Positions 60,600-64,000 of a stretch of 64,000 nt of DNA are shown here, piece after piece. Made by a program: the position numbers and the translations under genes. The notes beneath the pieces are model-generated. The model saw only the letters and a program-made list of their open reading frames with translations. It had not been told where the DNA came from and searched no databases. Source of the DNA: Gammaproteobacteria bacterium (GTDB lineage Bacteria > Pseudomonadota > Gammaproteobacteria > Steroidobacterales > Steroidobacteraceae); the NCBI GenBank assembly GCA_025358295.1, contig JANYJY010000035.1:1-64000 (forward strand). The letters run 5' to 3'. Each line of letters starts with the position of its first letter. The stretch's first letter is position 1.

Positions 60600-62993
60600 C
60601 TATCGATTGTCAATCGAGCGAAGAATATCCACAATCCGGTCGGGATCGACTGGCTTCGTAAAGTGATGGTTGAACCCCGCGGCGAGCGCATGCGCTTTGT
60701 CTCGGTCCTGACCCCAGCCCGTGATGGCAATCAATGTTGTCGCTCGTCCGAGTGACCCTTGGCGCACTGAACGCGCGACCTCATACCCATTTAATTCCGG
60801 CATTCCAATATCCAAAAGCGCCACCTCGGGCTGGAATTCTGCAAATGCGGCGAGCGCAGATTGACCATCGTGAACCACGCGAACATCGTGATCGTGCAGC
60901 TGGAGCAACATTGCAAGGCTTTCGGCAGCGTCGCGATTGTCATCTGCTATGAGGATCCGGCGGCTCGTCGGCGGCGCCTCACTAACCGTCTGAGCGGAGA
61001 CGAGATGATTACTTCGCCTGCTTTGGTGAGGCAACCAGACGATAAATTCGCTGCCTAGGCCAACGCCCCCGCTGCGCGCCTCGATTCGTCCGCCGTGAAG
61101 TTCCACCAAACCTTTGGTCAGGGCCAGTCCGATGCCTAAGCCCCCTTCCGAGCGGTCCAGCGTCGATTTCACCTGCGAGAACATGTCGAAGACCTTCGCA
61201 GTTGCCTCAACCGGAATACCAATCCCAGAATCCGTCACTGCGATCAATACGCCGTCCACCGCAGATTGTACACGCAGTTGTATCTGCCCCTGCGGGTCGG
61301 TATATTTCGCGGCATTGGTCAACAGATTCGCCAGAATCTGCGCGAGCCGCAGTGGATCCGCCACAATTTGCACCGGTTCCGCCGGCGCTTCTACGGAGAA
61401 GTGGTGGCGTTTAGCATCAATGACCGGCCGCGCGGTTTCCACCGCGGCTTCAACAACATCCTTGAGGTCAGTCGTCTCAAGCCTGAGCTCAAGGATTCCG
61501 CGCGTGACGCGAGAAATGTCCAGTAAATCATCGAGCAACAGAGCCATATGATGCACCTGGCGACCGATGACTTCGTGACTCCAGCGTTTTTGCGCCTCTG
61601 TGGACGAGTCTGATTTCGAAATCAGTGCCGCCTGGCGAATCGGCGCCAACGGGTTTCTCAACTCATGCGCCAGGGTGGCGAGAAATTCATCCTTGCGTCG
61701 ATCGGTCTCCCGCAATGCGGCTTCCGTTCGCTTGCTCTGGGTAATATCACGGGTAATTTTCGAAGCGCCGATAATGTTCCCCCGAGCATCCTCGATCGGC
61801 GAAACGGCCACCGAAACATCAAGTTTGACGCGATCCTTGCGCAATCGAACGGTTTCAAAGTGGCTTATCCGTTCCTTTTTCCGAATGCGATCAAGAATTT
61901 CCCTTTCTTCATTTGCGCGGTCCTGCGGCAGGATTCGCGCCGTCGTATGGCCGATCATTTCCTCGGCTAGGTAACCGTACATGCGCTCCGCACCGTGGTT
62001 CCAACTGGTGATCACGCCGGTGAGGCTCATGCTGATGATGGAGTCATCGGATGAGGTGATGATGGCGGCCAGGCGCGCTTGAGCCTCTTCCGCTCGTCTG
62101 CGCTCGGTAATGTCTTCGACGATACCGGTGAAGTGATGTGGGTGGCCAGCCGCATCGCGCACCAGCGCGATGGTGCTTAGACACCAAATCACCCGACCGT
62201 TCTTACAAACGCAGCGATTTTCCAAGAGAAGATCGGCAATCTCCCCGCTCGCGAGTTGGCCCATTTGCTGGGATGCGCTCGTGACATCGTCTGTATGGGT
62301 CAACTGCAAGAGAGTCCGTTGTCGAAGCTCCTCGATGGAGTACCCGAACATGTCGATAAATTTTCGATTCGCGTTTAGCAACTTCCCACTGGAGTCGGTG
62401 ACGGCAATGCCCACAGCCGCTTGATTAAAGACCGTACGATATTGAAGCTCGCTTTCACTCAGCGCAGCTTCCGCGTGCCGTCGCGCCGTCACGTCGTGGA
62501 ACACCACGACAGCGCCGATGAGATTGCCCTTTGGGTCACGAATGGGCGCGGCGCTATCTTCGATCGACGTCGTGACTCCGTGCCGACCCACCAAGGCAGT
62601 GTGATTGGTCAATTCGACAATTCGACCTTCGCGCAGCACCACATCGACGGGGTGTTCGGCCGGCTGGTTCGTCGCTTCGTTGAGAAGGTTTAACACGGTG
62701 CGCAAAGCGTGGCCTTGCGTTTCCTTGGATGTCCAGCCCGTCATTGATTCGGCGACTGGATTCATGAAAGTGACGATGCCGCGGGCGTCGGTGGTTATGA
62801 CCGCATCACCGATGCTAGACAACGTGACGGCAAACCACTCGCGCTGCTGATGCAACTCTTCGAGGTTGCGCTCCAATTCCGCTTTTGCGTCACGAAGTTG
62901 CTGTTCGACCCGCTCACGTGCGAGCAACACGGCCTCGGCACTGCGCAACACGGTGATCCGCAGTTGCCGATCTTCTTCGTCCTCACCGGCCAT
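60600..62993 (-). CDS. Hybrid histidine kinase with three PAS domains and a C-terminal receiver
   Basis: From ATG 62993 (MAGEDEEDRQLRITVLRSAEAVL) the protein is 797 residues. An N-terminal coiled coil (LARERVEQQLRDAKAELERNLEELHQQREW) leads into three PAS domains (VTLSSIGDAVITTDARGIVTFMNP, VFNQAAVGIAVTDSSGKLLNANRKFI, IITSSDDSIISMSLTGVITSWNHG). The HisKA block is FLATLAHELRNPLAPIRQA; the HATPase has LANLLTNAAKYTDP, VTDSGIGIP and SEGGLGIGLALTKGLVELHGG. The receiver follows (RRILIADDNRDAAES, VALLDIGMPELNGYEVA, FTKPVDP). It lacks membrane segments. It overlaps the end of the MetE-like gene by 11 bp; the track start at 63134 lies inside that gene. Confidence 0.9.
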   Translation of the reverse strand: MAGEDEEDRQLRITVLRSAEAVLLARERVEQQLRDAKAELERNLEELHQQREWFAVTLSSIGDAVITTDARGIVTFMNPVAESMTGWTSKETQGHALRTVLNLLNEATNQPAEHPVDVVLREGRIVELTNHTALVGRHGVTTSIEDSAAPIRDPKGNLIGAVVVFHDVTARRHAEAALSESELQYRTVFNQAAVGIAVTDSSGKLLNANRKFIDMFGYSIEELRQRTLLQLTHTDDVTSASQQMGQLASGEIADLLLENRCVCKNGRVIWCLSTIALVRDAAGHPHHFTGIVEDITERRRAEEAQARLAAIITSSDDSIISMSLTGVITSWNHGAERMYGYLAEEMIGHTTARILPQDRANEEREILDRIRKKERISHFETVRLRKDRVKLDVSVAVSPIEDARGNIIGASKITRDITQSKRTEAALRETDRRKDEFLATLAHELRNPLAPIRQAALISKSDSSTEAQKRWSHEVIGRQVHHMALLLDDLLDISRVTRGILELRLETTDLKDVVEAAVETARPVIDAKRHHFSVEAPAEPVQIVADPLRLAQILANLLTNAAKYTDPQGQIQLRVQSAVDGVLIAVTDSGIGIPVEATAKVFDMFSQVKSTLDRSEGGLGIGLALTKGLVELHGGRIEARSGGVGLGSEFIVWLPHQSRRSNHLVSAQTVSEAPPTSRRILIADDNRDAAESLAMLLQLHDHDVRVVHDGQSALAAFAEFQPEVALLDIGMPELNGYEVARSVRQGSLGRATTLIAITGWGQDRDKAHALAAGFNHHFTKPVDPDRIVDILRSIDNR

Positions 62994-64000
62994 TGGAGCT
63001 TCCGAGTGCTCGCGCGGCGAGCATGGTGCCTTCAACACGAGCACGAATCTTGGCAAATGCGGTGTCGCGGCTGGTCGATCTGTCATCGCAAAAGGGAGCA
63101 AAACCACAATCGTCGGTGGTTCCAAGCCGTTCAATTGGAATGTAGTGGGCGGCCTGTATTACTCGATCGCGTACTTCTTCGGGAGTCTCTATTCGTGGGT
63201 CAATTGGAGCAATCACGCCCACGAATACGCGTTGATGCGGTCGGAGCCGATCGCGAATCAACTTGAGTACATAGTCCCGGTCTGCCTCGCCCGCGAGTGC
63301 GGCGTAGAAATTCGTTACGTTGAGCGCAAAGAGGCTCGGCAAGAGTTCCGCATAGTCCACATCGGCACTATGCGTTGAGTCCCAATCCCCACCCGGGCAG
63401 GTATGGACTCCGAGTTTAAGGCGCTCGGCGGGCGAAAATCGCATGAACGCCAAGTTATTCAGCTCGACAAAGGGACTGAGAAGAGATCCCGACGGGTCGA
63501 CCTTCATCGCCAGGCGGCGTTCGGTAAAGTCGATTTGGACGCAGGCAGCCCCTCTTGCAAAACAGCGCCTCACTTCGGTCACATGCTCGGTCAGTAAATC
63601 GGCGAGAAATTCATCCCTGGAATAGCCCTGTATGGTCTCGGCCGGATACAGCAGACTTAGGGCGGACGGCGATATGACCGCCTGTTTGAGCGGAACGCGG
63701 GCGATGCGGGACGCAAACGCCAGATATTCGTCTGCGTACCGGTGATAGTAAAAGGGTTTGCATAAGAGGCGAGGCATTCGCCGGGTATGCCCTGCAGAGA
63801 ACGGAATCTTGAACCCGTCCGGAGCAGTATTCGGTAGCCCATGAACGCTATAAGTCCAGAAATTTTGGTACTTACGTTGTTCGCCATCGGTAATGATCGG
63901 TGAGCCCGTCGCTTCAAAGCGCGCGATGGTATCGCGCACCGCTTCGTCGTAGAGGGGTTCTAACGCCGGGTTCGAATTGTCGCCGCCGGCGGCAGAGATT
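62983..64000 (-). CDS. MetE-like (cobalamin-independent methionine synthase family) protein, 5' end beyond window
   Basis: The frame is open to the right edge (NPALEPLYDEAVRDTIARFEATGSPIITDGEQRKYQNFWTY), so the true start is outside the window. The visible 338 residues match the MetE C-terminal catalytic family: RCFARGAACVQIDFTERRL, LGVHTCPGGDWDSTH with a His-x-Cys pair, and a late LGTTDDCGFAPFCDD with another Cys. HxC and a distant Cys are the zinc ligands of this family. Stand-alone short members are methyltransferases of uncertain acceptor. It overlaps the hybrid kinase gene by 11 bp, an unexpected partner. Confidence 0.8.
   Translation of the reverse strand, partial: ISAAGGDNSNPALEPLYDEAVRDTIARFEATGSPIITDGEQRKYQNFWTYSVHGLPNTAPDGFKIPFSAGHTRRMPRLLCKPFYYHRYADEYLAFASRIARVPLKQAVISPSALSLLYPAETIQGYSRDEFLADLLTEHVTEVRRCFARGAACVQIDFTERRLAMKVDPSGSLLSPFVELNNLAFMRFSPAERLKLGVHTCPGGDWDSTHSADVDYAELLPSLFALNVTNFYAALAGEADRDYVLKLIRDRLRPHQRVFVGVIAPIDPRIETPEEVRDRVIQAAHYIPIERLGTTDDCGFAPFCDDRSTSRDTAFAKIRARVEGTMLAARALGSSNGR

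Noticed and set aside
1-64000. tRNA, rRNA, CRISPR arrays and a replication origin
   Set aside because: Looked for while reading; no convincing candidate was seen, although without a covariance search a small RNA could be missed.

Overview
The window is a high-GC proteobacterial chromosome segment with no RNA genes that I can see. It is rich in TonB-dependent receptors (TBDRs: 14493-17481, 32012-35419, 48715-50946, 55298-57577), each beside catabolic or regulatory genes. TBDR loci carrying flavin-dependent halogenase, SapC and cupin genes, a LacI-controlled xylose operon, and a sigma/FecR/STN-receptor unit together suggest an environmental polymer-degrading gammaproteobacterium (Steroidobacteraceae- or Xanthomonadales-like). 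A Caulobacter-like alphaproteobacterium is also possible. Taxonomy is inference.

Layout. 1-3448 (minus): a transglutaminase-like protein cut by the window edge, a zinc metallopeptidase, a TonB-like protein and its PadR regulator. 3567-9579 (plus): a secreted carbohydrate acetylesterase, a GH9 glycoside hydrolase and a beta-lactamase-fold esterase. 9593-26587 (minus): a xylose/xylan regulon made of LacI regulator, sugar:H+ symporter, aldose epimerase, xylulokinase, xylose isomerase and GH3 glycosidase, then a frameshifted TBDR and its satellite operon of two flavin-dependent halogenases, SapC and a JmjC-type cupin. At least four copies of a LacI-type palindrome (TGRTAGCGCTAYCA), plus two variants, tie this block and the GH9 gene into one regulon. 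26706-35419: a secreted amidohydrolase and an M1 aminopeptidase, then ECF sigma factor, FecR anti-sigma and an STN-domain TBDR.

35420-42487 is a mixed accessory zone. It holds a decayed GyrI-like gene, an intact Fic AMP-transferase gene with probable autoregulatory repeats, a 5'-truncated metallo-beta-lactamase-fold gene, a TauD-type dioxygenase, and a DUF2182/DUF899/HTH/beta-propeller group.

42552-50946 (minus) is a compact eight-gene operon: TBDR, two SDR dehydrogenases, a Dke1-like cupin, an acyl-CoA ligase, E1-alpha, E1-beta and a stand-alone lipoyl protein, divergent from an AraC regulator. I read it as a self-contained uptake and catabolic pathway for a ketone, diketone or acyloin-type compound. 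A second small group (LuxR regulator, VOC protein, SDR, TBDR, and a related cupin beyond an IS110 relic) lies at 52440-59138. A decayed second Fic gene lies between them.

The right end (59405-64000) holds a degenerate histidine-kinase-like protein coupled to a single-domain response regulator, a three-PAS hybrid histidine kinase, and a MetE-like protein cut by the window edge.
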